In this document: piece after piece, positions 16,794 to 24,407 of the stretch | Position numbering within the stretch: the stretch's first letter is position 1 | Layout of the letters: each line of letters begins with the position of its first letter | Origin: Dermatobacter hominis | Lineage (GTDB): Bacteria; Actinomycetota; Acidimicrobiia; Acidimicrobiales; Microtrichaceae | NCBI RefSeq assembly: GCF_020715685.1 | Contig: NZ_CP085840.1 | Location: 1,178,001-1,242,000, forward strand | DNA length: 64,000 nt | Direction: 5' to 3' | Notes under the pieces: generated by a model | Databases searched by the model: none | What the model was told of the DNA's origin: nothing | What the model saw: only the letters and a program-made list of their open reading frames with translations | Program-made: the position numbers and the translations under genes

Positions 16794-18524
16794 TCAGTCG
16801 TAGGTGGCCTCGAGCCACCAGCGCCCGTCCTCGAGCGTGAGGAGGTGGGCCGCACCGGTGCTCGGGTGACCGGCCCGCGCCGGCTCGGCGCCGCCGTCGG
16901 GTTCGAGCACGACCTGCAGCCGCGCGCGGCGACGGTGCCCGACCGCGTCCCACCACCGCTCGTCGACGCACCACGGCCCGGCCCACGCCCGCACGCGCAC
17001 TGTCCCGTCGCCGGCACGGCCGGTCCCGTCGCCGGCACGGCCGGTCCCGTCGCCGCTCCCGTCATCGACAGGACGGCCCAGGTGCACCCGGGCCGGGGGC
17101 GCCGAGATCAGGCCGCGGCCGCCCACTGCCACCCGCCGGCCCTCGGCGTCCAGGACCTCGACCGGCCGGGGCCGGGGCCACACCACCGCCGGCGACGGCG
17201 ACGGGAGCGCCCCGGGCCAGGGCTCGGGGCCGCGCTCGGCCCGCGCCGACAGGTCGACGGCGTCGAGGGGCACCAGCCGGTACTGCTCGCCCGGCGACCG
17301 CCCGCCCTGCCACTCGGGCACGAGCACCCCGTCGGCGCCGACCAGCGCCTGGACCCGGGCCAGGGCCCGCAGCGCACGCTCCCCCGCCTCGCTCGTGCCG
17401 CCCCAGAACCCGAGCTGCAGGCCCTCGTCGGGGCGGACCTCGTCGGGCACCAGCTCCAGCCGGCTGATCCCGCCCGTGCACCGGCTCCGACTGCGCCCGG
17501 TGCCGAGCCAGCCCTCGAGCTGCCACCGCACCCGCTGGCCGATGGCCGCGGCCGACAGCGCGCCGTCGGCCCGCCACCACCGCTCGATCCGGTCGCCCAC
17601 CTCGGTCTCGGCCACCACCAGCACGCGGGTGCAGGCCAGGCCGCGGGAGGCCAGCTCGTCGTGCAACGTGTCGGCCAGCGACTTCGCGGTGAAGGCGGCG
17701 CGGTCGACCTGGTCGACCGGCGGGTCGAGCGTGGCCGACACGCGCAGGTCGACCGGCGGCGGGGCCACGTCGGGCGGCAGGCGCTCGCGCCCCGAGGCCA
17801 GCCGGTGCAGGTCGGCGCCCAGCGCACCGAACCGGGCGAGGACGTCGGGGGCGGGCAGCGCCGCGAACCGGCCGAGGGTGCGCAGGCCCAGCCGCCGCAG
17901 CACGTCGACCAGCTCCTCGGGCTCGCGTCCGAGCGTCGACAGGCGCGCCACCGGCAACGACGACAGGAACGACGCGGTGGCGCCCGGGCCGACGACGACC
18001 GGCGCCGGGTCGCCCCGCTCGACCGCCCGCCGCAGCGCCTCCTCCGCGACGAGCGTCGCCGCCCGGGGCCCGTCGGCGATGCCGACCCCGACGGCGAACG
18101 GCACCGGACCGCCGGCCTCGTCGTCGGCGCCGGCGGTCCGCACCACGCGCACCACCTTCTCCGCCAGGGCCCGATCGCCCCCGTGGTAGCGCGACGGCCC
18201 GCGGGTGGGGACCAGGCACCGGCCCGCCTCCACGACCTCGAGGCGGGGGGCCAGGTCCTCGAGGGCGATCAGCACCCGCTCGAACGCCCGGGCCTCTTGC
18301 GACTCGTCGCGCTCGTGCAGCTCGACCGACGGGCAGCGGGCCTGGGCCTCGCGCCGCCGCAGCCCCGGCACCACGCCCTCGGCCCGGGCGGCGGGGCTGG
18401 CCGCCACCACGCGGTTGGCGAACACGACGGCGACCGGCAGCGTCGGCGGGCGGCCGGTGGCGACGACCGGCCAGTCCGCGCAGCACACCGCCAGCGTGCG
18501 GACCGGGCCCTCGTCGGGGTCCAC
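16794..18524 (-). CDS. imuB: Y-family polymerase-like mutasome subunit ImuB
   Basis: A 576-residue protein related to DinB/UmuC polymerases. ImuB proteins lack the catalytic carboxylates and act as adaptors bridging DnaE2 and the beta clamp. Here the first acidic motif reads AVCCADWPVVA rather than DxDxFFA. The Y-family palm and little-finger regions are recognisable (FANRVVAASPAARAEGVVPG, GRCLVPTRGPSRYHGGD). A 21-bp in-frame tandem duplication (17011-17052) adds GDGTGRA repeats near the C-terminus. The GTG start is one base after the imuA' stop codon, so the two genes are coupled and share the SOS promoter at 19422. Confidence 0.92.
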   Translation of the reverse strand: MDPDEGPVRTLAVCCADWPVVATGRPPTLPVAVVFANRVVAASPAARAEGVVPGLRRREAQARCPSVELHERDESQEARAFERVLIALEDLAPRLEVVEAGRCLVPTRGPSRYHGGDRALAEKVVRVVRTAGADDEAGGPVPFAVGVGIADGPRAATLVAEEALRRAVERGDPAPVVVGPGATASFLSSLPVARLSTLGREPEELVDVLRRLGLRTLGRFAALPAPDVLARFGALGADLHRLASGRERLPPDVAPPPVDLRVSATLDPPVDQVDRAAFTAKSLADTLHDELASRGLACTRVLVVAETEVGDRIERWWRADGALSAAAIGQRVRWQLEGWLGTGRSRSRCTGGISRLELVPDEVRPDEGLQLGFWGGTSEAGERALRALARVQALVGADGVLVPEWQGGRSPGEQYRLVPLDAVDLSARAERGPEPWPGALPSPSPAVVWPRPRPVEVLDAEGRRVAVGGRGLISAPPARVHLGRPVDDGSGDGTGRAGDGTGRAGDGTVRVRAWAGPWCVDERWWDAVGHRRRARLQVVLEPDGGAEPARAGHPSTGAAHLLTLEDGRWWLEATYD

Positions 18525-18525
18525 G

Positions 18526-19410
18526 TCAGCCCACCTGCCGGCGGACCAGCGGCACCACCTCCGCGCCCCCCTCGGTGCCGGCGCCGGCGCCGAACAGGGC
18601 GGTGGCGTCGCCGTCGGCCAGCGCCACCCCGTCGGCCCCGGGCAGCAGCAGGTCGACCCGGCGGGGACGGTCGAAGGACCGCCGGCCCTCGACCGTGACC
18701 GTCACGCGGCGCTCCTGCAGGTGACCCCACCCGTCGCCCGGGCCGGACCACGCGGGCGACCCGCACCGCAGGTGCACGTCGGCCCCCGGCCAGGGCCCCG
18801 TGCGGTCGCCGCCCCGGGGCGGCGCGCCCGCGGCGGCCGAGCCGTGGAGCGTCAGCACGACCGCGCCCCGCTCCTTGGCCCGCGACAGCAGGCGCCGGAC
18901 CTCGGTCCGGTCGGGCCGGTGGTCGGGGCCGACGACGACCAGGTCGAACGCGTCGACCAGCGCCGCCAGCACCGCCGGGGCCCGGCGCTCGTCGGTGCGG
19001 ACGACGGCGACCCGCTCCAGCGCCACGCCCAGCTCGGCCGCCGCGGCCCAGCCCAGGGCGGGCGCGCCCACGCACGCCACCCACGAGCCGGCGCGGGTGG
19101 GGCCGGCCAGCACGGCGTGCAGGAGCGCCGTCGAACCGGGGCCGCCCACCGCCACGGTGCTGCCGCGCCGCAGGCCGTCGGGCAGGACCGCCTCGAGCGC
19201 CGGCAGCACCGGCAGGCGCCGCTCGCCGGCCAGCGTGACCGGGCTCAGCTCACCGGCCAGCTCCCGCAGCCGGGCCAGGCGCCCCGCCCGGTCGGACCGG
19301 TCGGGGCGGTCGGGACGATCGCGGCGGTCGGCGCCCGCCTGGCCGCCGGCGTCGTCGGGGCGCTCGCCCCGCAGCACCGTCAGTTCGTGAGCTGGCTCCC
19401 CGGCTGCCAT
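18526..19410 (-). CDS. imuA': RecA-like mutasome protein ImuA'
   Basis: A 294-residue diverged RecA/SulA-like protein that partners ImuB and DnaE2 in actinobacterial SOS mutagenesis. The P-loop position reads VAVGGPGSTALLHAVL, lacking the Walker A lysine, so ATP hydrolysis is doubtful. AFDLVVVGPD and GAVVLTLHGSAA resemble later RecA-core strands. The ATG at 19410 is preferred to in-frame starts further upstream because those lie inside or beyond the LexA box, and because the box-to-start distance (11 nt) then matches dnaE2 (12 nt). A Gly/Asp/Arg-rich stretch near residues 25-45 is low-complexity. Confidence 0.88.
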   Translation of the reverse strand: MAAGEPAHELTVLRGERPDDAGGQAGADRRDRPDRPDRSDRAGRLARLRELAGELSPVTLAGERRLPVLPALEAVLPDGLRRGSTVAVGGPGSTALLHAVLAGPTRAGSWVACVGAPALGWAAAAELGVALERVAVVRTDERRAPAVLAALVDAFDLVVVGPDHRPDRTEVRRLLSRAKERGAVVLTLHGSAAAGAPPRGGDRTGPWPGADVHLRCGSPAWSGPGDGWGHLQERRVTVTVEGRRSFDRPRRVDLLLPGADGVALADGDATALFGAGAGTEGGAEVVPLVRRQVG

Positions 19411-19421
19411 CCCGCCCAGCA

Positions 19422-19437
19422 TCGAACACATGTTCTG
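19422..19437 (-). promoter_or_regulatory. LexA (SOS) box of imuA'-imuB
   Basis: TCGAACACATGTTCTG keeps TCGAAC-N4-GTTC and deviates from the perfect palindrome only in its last two bases. It ends 11 nt before the chosen imuA' start codon, the same arrangement as at dnaE2. Confidence 0.88.
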
Positions 19438-19576
19438 CCCCGTCAAGCGACGCTCGCCGGGATATAGGGGTGCACAGCGACAAGGGTTGTCGCGATCCCG
19501 ACCGGAGAAATCGCCGGGCCGGCGGGCGGGGGGCCAGCGGGCGGGAGGTCAGCGGGCGGGCGTCACCCGCCGGGGA

Positions 19577-19909
19577 TCACTCGGCGGGAGCGCCGAAGGA
19601 CGCCGGATCGGGGACCTCGACCCCCGGCCGGTAGTACGTGTACAGGTCCTCGATGATCTCGGCGATGCCGTCGGTGGTCGCACCTCGGCCGAGGTCGAGC
19701 GTGATCACGTTCGAGTTGATGTGCACCGCGTCGATGCCACCGCGCTCGAAGAGCCGGCGGGCCAGCTCGTCGGGCGGACGATCGCCCTCGACGACCTGGC
19801 CGGCGCGGTAGCGCTCGTGGCCCATGCCGGTGAGGGTCCGGTTGATCTCGAACCGCACGATGCCGGGACGGCTCGACGGCTTCTCCAGGACGGTGACGGG
19901 CTGACCCAT
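19577..19909 (-). CDS. NifU N-terminal-like (Nfu_N) domain protein
   Basis: A 110-residue protein resembling the Nfu/NifU N-terminal domain (PF08712): VTVLEKPSSRPGIVRFEINRTL, PPDELARRLFERGGIDAVHI, NVITLDLGRGA. This domain accompanies iron-sulfur scaffold proteins in other organisms, but no Fe-S-binding CxxC domain is present here, so the role is unclear. A C-terminal extension (IAEIIEDLYTYYRPGVEVPD) follows. The ATG at 19909 is preceded at 10 nt by TACGCT on the same strand. It is divergent from the haemoglobin gene. Confidence 0.6.
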   Translation of the reverse strand: MGQPVTVLEKPSSRPGIVRFEINRTLTGMGHERYRAGQVVEGDRPPDELARRLFERGGIDAVHINSNVITLDLGRGATTDGIAEIIEDLYTYYRPGVEVPDPASFGAPAE

Positions 19910-20054
19910 AGCGCCGCAGAGCGTAGCCGCCGCCCACAAGGGGTCCCGCATCCGGCCCTCTGCCCCGCGGACTCGGCCCGCCGACGGCACAGCGGCTCCG
20001 GCACCCGCCCGGGGTGGCTTGGCCGGTCCTCGTCGCGGGGACCACGATGGGTCG

Positions 20055-20570
20055 GTGCCCCAGGACGACACCACGCCGCTCGGACCCCCTGCGAACCCAC
20101 CGGTGACCCAGCAGGTCCAGGGCCCGCCGCGCCGCAACCCCGAGCGCCACGGCGACGACGACGCCTACCAGGTCACGATCTTCTCGGCGGTGGGCGGCCA
20201 GGCGTTCTTCGACCGCCTCGTCGACCGCTTCTACGACCGCGTCGAGGCTGACGAGGTCCTGCTGGCGCTGTACCCGGACCAGGACGACCTCGGCCCGGCC
20301 CGTCGCCGCCTCGCCCTGTTCCTCGGCCAGTACTGGGGCGGCCCGAACACGTACTCCGACGAGCGGGGCCACCCCCGGCTCCGGATGCGCCACAACCCGT
20401 TCGTGGTCGGCGATCGCGAGCGACGGCACTGGCTCGCCGCCATGGAGCCCGCCCTGGCCGAGACGATCCCCGAGGCGCCGCTCGACGACGACCTGCGCCG
20501 GGCGGTCGAGCAGCGGATGCGCGAGTACTTCGAGATGTCCGCCGCCGCGATGGTCAACTCACCCGACTGA
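20055..20570 (+). CDS. glbO: Group II truncated haemoglobin (trHbO)
   Basis: A 171-residue haem protein that binds O2 or NO; roles in oxygen handling and NO detoxification are known for the family. The globin core begins AVGGQAFFDRLVDRFYDRVE and contains LALFLGQYWGGPNTYSDERG, then LRMRHNPF (proximal His of the F helix) and RHWLAAMEPAL with the group II tryptophan. An N-terminal extension of about 35 residues is polar and variable. GTG at 20055 is favoured because CACGAT ends 6 nt upstream, the spacing repeatedly seen in this window; a longer start at 20019 is possible. Confidence 0.92.
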   Translation: MPQDDTTPLGPPANPPVTQQVQGPPRRNPERHGDDDAYQVTIFSAVGGQAFFDRLVDRFYDRVEADEVLLALYPDQDDLGPARRRLALFLGQYWGGPNTYSDERGHPRLRMRHNPFVVGDRERRHWLAAMEPALAETIPEAPLDDDLRRAVEQRMREYFEMSAAAMVNSPD

Positions 20571-20584
20571 CCGGCACCCATCGC

Positions 20585-20660
20585 TGGTTCTGATGACGCT
20601 CTTGCGTCACCAGGACGCAGGAATGGCGTCAGAAACCGGGGCCGGCGTCAGAAACCGGGG
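20585..20660. repeat. Decayed palindrome (element C) plus 17-bp direct repeat
   Basis: Arms 20585-20608 and 20614-20637 pair at about 17 of 24 positions; the innermost TGCGTC-ACCAG-GACGCA pairs perfectly. The geometry is like that of the 54-nt palindromes elsewhere in the window. GGCGTCAGAAACCGGGG occurs twice in succession (20625-20641, 20644-20660). The region separates convergent glbO and the TetR gene and may serve as a terminator. Confidence 0.6.
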
Positions 20661-20682
20661 GCGCTGGCGCGACGGCGAGGGG

Positions 20683-21504
20683 TCAGCGCGGGACGTGCAT
20701 CCCGGTCGACTCGGCGGCGATCGCCATCGACGCGTCGAACCACTCGTCGGTGTCGGTGACGACGTTGTGGAAGTGGCCGAACAGCTCGAAGCTGATCGTG
20801 CCGATGAGCGACACCCACATCGTGAGCGCCCGGCCGACGACGTCGTCGAACGGCGGCTCCGGCACCCCGCCGGCGATCTCGACCACGCCGGGGTCGAGCA
20901 GCGACGCGGTGCCGAGGTCCTGCGCCGGCGGCTCGAGCGACCCCTCGGCGAGCGCGGCGATCGTGATCCCGGCCAGCGTCGTCGCCACCCGAGCGGCGGG
21001 GCCCACGGTGTCGACCGGCGCGGCGTAGCCGACGACCGGCGAGCCGTAGACGAGCGCCCACTCGTGCGGGTGCTCGATCGCCCACGCCCGGACCGCCCGG
21101 CACGTGCGCAGCCACCGCTCCCCGGGTGTCGCACCGGCGGCGACGGCGGCGGCGTCCTCGCGCTCGGCCACGTCGCCGATCGCGTCGTAGGCGTCGATGA
21201 TCAGCGTGGTCAGCAGGTCGTCGCGGCTCGGGAAGTACCGGTAGACGGCCGACGACGCCATGCCGAGCTCGCGGGCGACGGCCCGCAGCGACAGGCCGGC
21301 CGGACCCGACTCGGCGAGCTGCCGTCGGGCGAGGTCCGTGATGTCGGCCACCAGCGCGGCGCGGGCCCGGGCCCGCGCTGTTCGGGGCGCGCCGGCATCG
21401 GGCTCGGCCGCTCGCTCGGTCGCGCGCTCGGACGGGCGCCCGCCCGTGCGGGCAGCGGAGCGTGCGGCGGGGGCGGATCCGGCGTCACCGGCGTGCTCGA
21501 CCAT
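20683..21504 (-). CDS. TetR/AcrR-family repressor
   Basis: A 273-residue regulator with a long Ala/Arg-rich N-terminus. The TetR DNA-binding domain is at about 47-95 (ITDLARRQLAESGPAGLSLRAV, RELGMASSAVYRYFPSRDDLLTT). The C-terminal ligand domain contains WAIEHPHEWALVYGSPVVGY, typical of the WHG/TetR_C_33 group. It is divergent from the epimerase gene, and the intergenic region holds palindromic candidate operators, so it most likely represses that gene and itself. The ATG at 21504 is the first start that leaves the operator region free. The ligand is unknown. Confidence 0.9.
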   Translation of the reverse strand: MVEHAGDAGSAPAARSAARTGGRPSERATERAAEPDAGAPRTARARARAALVADITDLARRQLAESGPAGLSLRAVARELGMASSAVYRYFPSRDDLLTTLIIDAYDAIGDVAEREDAAAVAAGATPGERWLRTCRAVRAWAIEHPHEWALVYGSPVVGYAAPVDTVGPAARVATTLAGITIAALAEGSLEPPAQDLGTASLLDPGVVEIAGGVPEPPFDDVVGRALTMWVSLIGTISFELFGHFHNVVTDTDEWFDASMAIAAESTGMHVPR

Positions 21505-21526
21505 CGAGCCAGTGTGCCATCGATCG

Positions 21527-21610
21527 GAGCACTGCACACGGATGTGAGCGGTGCTCTTGCTTTTCGTTCCGACAAGGTGGACACTGATCGCAACAGAGAG
21601 CACTGCTCTC
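21527..21610. promoter_or_regulatory. Candidate TetR operators
   Basis: GAGAGCACTGCTCTC (21596-21610) is a perfect palindrome with 7-bp arms around one base. Its core GAGCACTGC recurs at 21527-21535, and a shorter inverted repeat, GAGCGGTGCTC, lies at 21546-21556. All fall between the divergent TetR and epimerase genes. Confidence 0.7.
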
Positions 21611-21637
21611 GTTTCGAACACCACACCGGAGGCACCG

Positions 21638-22720
21638 ATGCACACCACCCCCGCCCGCCCCGCAGGGAGCGAGCTCCACGTCGTCGTCGGCAAGGGCCCG
21701 GTCGGCACCGCCACGGCCCGTGCGCTCCTCGACGCCGGCCACCGGGTCCGGTTCCTGTCCCGCTCGGGTGGCACCAGCGGCGACCTCGTCCTCGACGCCG
21801 ACGCCGCCGCCCGGACCGAGGGCCGCACCGTCGACGCCGCCGACGCGACCTCGGTCATCGCGGCGAGCGAGGGCGCGACGACGATCTACAACTGCCTCAA
21901 CCCCGAGTACCACCGGTGGGTGACCGACTGGCCGCCGATGGCCACCGCCCTGCTCGACGCGGCCGAGGCCCACGGCGCCGGCTACGTGATCATGGGCAAC
22001 CTCTACGGCTACGGCCCCGCCACGAGCGACGGGCGCCGGACCGGGCGCGGCTACGACGAGGGCGCACCGATGACCGAGCGCACGCCGCTCGCCACGACCG
22101 GCACGAAGGGCCGGGTCCGGGCGCAGATGTGGGAGCAGGCGATGGAGCGCCACCGCGCCGGGCGCGTCCGGGTCACCGAGGCCCGGGCGTCGGACTTCTA
22201 CGGCCCGCTCGTCGTCGAGGGCGGCTACCTCGGCGAGCGCACGGTGCCGCCCCTGCTCGCGGGGAAGCGGCCGCAGGTCGTCGGCGATCCCTCCCAGCCC
22301 CACAGCTTCACCTACATCCCCGACGTGGGCCGTGCGATGGCCACGCTCGGCACCGACGACCGCTCGTGGGGCCGGGCCTGGCACGTCCCCACGCCCCCGG
22401 CGCGGTCGATGCAGCAGATGGTGACCCGGATGTGCGAGCTCGCCGGCGTGGCGCCGGTGCCGGTGCGGGTCATCCCCCACGTCGCCGTCCGCCTCACCGG
22501 GCTCTTCGTGCCGTTCATGCGCGAGCTCGAGGAGGTCCGCTACCAGTTCGTCGAGCCGTTCGTCCTCGACTCGCAGGACTTCACCGAGACGTTCGGCTGG
22601 GACGCCACGCCCGTCGACACGGCGCTCGCCGCGACGATCGCCTGGTGGCGGGACCGGCTGGCAGCGGAGCGGGGCGGCGACGTCCCGGCGCCGGCGGATC
22701 ACACCGTCGCGCTCTCGTGA
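21638..22720 (+). CDS. NAD-dependent epimerase/dehydratase-family protein
   Basis: A 360-residue extended-SDR-like Rossmann protein. The nucleotide-binding motif is VVVGKGPVGTATARAL, a variant of GxxGxxG. NLYGYGPATSDGR corresponds to the region around the family's active-site Tyr, although the usual YxxxK is not obvious, so catalysis is uncertain. RASDFYGPLVVEG, PHSFTYIPDVGRAM and WHVPTPPARSMQQM are typical of NAD-binding epimerases. GGAGG lies 5 nt before the ATG. Palindromic operators and a divergent TetR gene imply ligand-induced expression. The substrate cannot be told. Confidence 0.85.
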   Translation: MHTTPARPAGSELHVVVGKGPVGTATARALLDAGHRVRFLSRSGGTSGDLVLDADAAARTEGRTVDAADATSVIAASEGATTIYNCLNPEYHRWVTDWPPMATALLDAAEAHGAGYVIMGNLYGYGPATSDGRRTGRGYDEGAPMTERTPLATTGTKGRVRAQMWEQAMERHRAGRVRVTEARASDFYGPLVVEGGYLGERTVPPLLAGKRPQVVGDPSQPHSFTYIPDVGRAMATLGTDDRSWGRAWHVPTPPARSMQQMVTRMCELAGVAPVPVRVIPHVAVRLTGLFVPFMRELEEVRYQFVEPFVLDSQDFTETFGWDATPVDTALAATIAWWRDRLAAERGGDVPAPADHTVALS

Positions 22721-22817
22721 CGTCTGCCGACCGTCGGGCGGCGGTCGGGCGGCGGTCGGGCCGCCGTCGCCAGGTGGTGTCAGGAGCCGGCCCGGACCGG
22801 TGCGGTACGGAGCCCGG

Positions 22818-23780
22818 TCAGCGGGCGGCGAGGTCGTGGGGACCGGAGGCCGGGTAGCCGTGGGCGTCGCGGATGGCGGCGCCCCACGGTTCCATCAGGT
22901 CGCAGACCGCGCCGAGGTCGTCCCCGATCGCGTCGAGCACCGGCTGCACCTGGGCGTCGGTCGTCACCTCGATCCGCTCCCGCAGCGTCCGCCCGGCCTC
23001 GGAGAACCCGTCGCCGTCGAGCAGCCCCCGCTCGCGCAGCGACGCCTCGGCGGCGTCGAACTGGGCCTCGCTCCAGGCCCGGGTCCGGCTGTAGGAGCGC
23101 ATCGGCAGCCCCCAGTACAGCTCGGTGAGCAGGCCGATCTCGGTGGCCGTCAGCCCCTGGCCGATCCACGAGGCGGTGTGGCTGTCGCCCCGGTGCTCGC
23201 GCAGCAGGTCGCCGTGGTGCCACGCCGCGGCGAGCGGGTCGTCGGGCACGTCGAGCGCCTGCACGCCCGCCGCCAGCGGCCGGCCGGCGACGGCTGCGGC
23301 CGCTGCGCCCCGGCCGAGCGCCTCGGCCACGAGCTCGACGCCGTCGGGTGACGGCCCGAGGATCCGGCGCAGCTGCGCGACGGCGCCGTCGGCGCGGGCC
23401 GTCCGGATGGTGGCGGCGTCGGTCCGGGTCCAGCCCAGCCCGACGCAGACGTCGACGACCTCGGGGTTGAACACGCCGAAGGCGGCTGCGACCACCGATC
23501 CGGGCACCTGGCCGAGGAGGCTCCCCCGGCTCGTGAAGTACGCGGGGCCGTCGGGCATGGCGACGCCGCGCACGGTGGTCGGGCTGGCATCGAAGCCGAG
23601 CGACTCGTAGTTCGAGTGCGCCTCGGGCGAGAAGTACACCTGGCCGACGACCGGCTCCAGCGCGGCGGCGAGGCGCCGGGCGGCACGCTGCTCGGAGGTC
23701 AGGCCCACGGTGGTCTCCGGCGTCTCGACGTCCCCGTCATCGGGGCGAGGGAGGAGAAAGGGCGAGGGTCGTCCCGACAT
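22818..23780 (-). CDS. SCO6745-family protein (second paralogue)
   Basis: A 320-residue member of the same family as the gene at 15830. The shared core is WHHGDLLREHRGDSHTASWIGQGLTATEIGLL, followed by WSEAQFDAAEASLRERGLLDGDGFSEAGRTLRE, a winged-helix-like segment. It also carries the family's N-terminal half with FGVFNPEVV and GLGWTRTD. No signal peptide or membrane segment is seen and the function is unknown. The start codon lies inside a large inverted repeat (23763-23815). It converges on the epimerase gene. Confidence 0.8.
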   Translation of the reverse strand: MSGRPSPFLLPRPDDGDVETPETTVGLTSEQRAARRLAAALEPVVGQVYFSPEAHSNYESLGFDASPTTVRGVAMPDGPAYFTSRGSLLGQVPGSVVAAAFGVFNPEVVDVCVGLGWTRTDAATIRTARADGAVAQLRRILGPSPDGVELVAEALGRGAAAAAVAGRPLAAGVQALDVPDDPLAAAWHHGDLLREHRGDSHTASWIGQGLTATEIGLLTELYWGLPMRSYSRTRAWSEAQFDAAEASLRERGLLDGDGFSEAGRTLRERIEVTTDAQVQPVLDAIGDDLGAVCDLMEPWGAAIRDAHGYPASGPHDLAAR

Positions 23781-23815
23781 CGAGCCCCATCACTGCCGAT
23801 GGAGGACGACCCTCG
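23763..23815. promoter_or_regulatory. Inverted repeat spanning the start codon of the second SCO6745-family gene
   Basis: CGAGGGTCGTCC (23763-23774) and GGACGACCCTCG (23804-23815) pair perfectly across 29 nt. The minus-strand start codon (23780) lies in the loop, next to the 3' arm. A smaller nested hairpin, CCATC-ACTGCC-GATGG, sits at 23787-23802. It could be a protein operator or an mRNA structure limiting translation. Confidence 0.55.
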
Positions 23816-23909
23816 GTCACGTCGCCCATGGGAGAGGAAGGGTGGATGGGAGGACGACGCAGCCATGGCCGAAGCCACGGACGCATCATGCACCATCCCG
23901 AGCGTCGTG

Positions 23910-24407
23910 TCAGGCGATGACCGAACTTATGTGGGCATACCGACGGTCGGCCGCGAGCGCCGCCCAGACGGCCAGACCGATCGAGATCGCGGCCAGGACG
24001 AGGTGCACCGCGACGAACGCGGCCTCGTGGTCGCCGGCCAGCGCGATGTCGGCCGCGCGCACCACCCAGACCGCGATCGTGTAGCCCCCGACGACCCTCG
24101 CGGCGAGGCGCAGCGTGCGCGCCGAGGCGGGCGTGGCGGCGACGTGGTCCCGGTAGAGGACGGCGCCGAGCACGATCGCCCCGACCACGAACACGGTCGA
24201 GAGCACGAGCGGGCCGATGCGGTCCGAGCCCGTCAGCTCGGGGTCGGTCAGGGCGTTGCGGATGCGGCCGATCCAGACGAACAGGGTCCAGGCCACGAAC
24301 GCCCCGACCGCCCACAGCGCCGACGGGGAGCGGGTGACCGGTGCGGCGACCGGGCCGGCGGTCTGCGGGCCGGCGGTCTGCGGGCCGGCGGGCGACGGCC
24401 CGCTCAC
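23910..24407 (-). CDS. Small four-helix membrane protein
   Basis: A 165-residue protein of no recognised family. After a Pro/Gln-rich start containing AGPQTAGPQT (encoded by a 15-bp tandem repeat, 24352-24392) there are four predicted membrane helices: LWAVGAFVAWTLFVWIG, IGPLVLSTVFVVGAIVLGAV, VGGYTIAVWVVRAADIAL and AAFVAVHLVLAAISIGLAVW. Its GTG start overlaps the stop codon of the cyclase gene (GTGA), so the two are translationally coupled and may work together. Everything beyond membrane location is speculative. Confidence 0.65.
   Translation of the reverse strand: MSGPSPAGPQTAGPQTAGPVAAPVTRSPSALWAVGAFVAWTLFVWIGRIRNALTDPELTGSDRIGPLVLSTVFVVGAIVLGAVLYRDHVAATPASARTLRLAARVVGGYTIAVWVVRAADIALAGDHEAAFVAVHLVLAAISIGLAVWAALAADRRYAHISSVIA

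Noticed and set aside
3027-19437. Genomic island or anti-phage defence locus around dnaE2, AlkB and imuA'-imuB
   Set aside because: There is no integrase, no tRNA-adjacent boundary, no composition shift and no defence domain; the genes are core repair functions.
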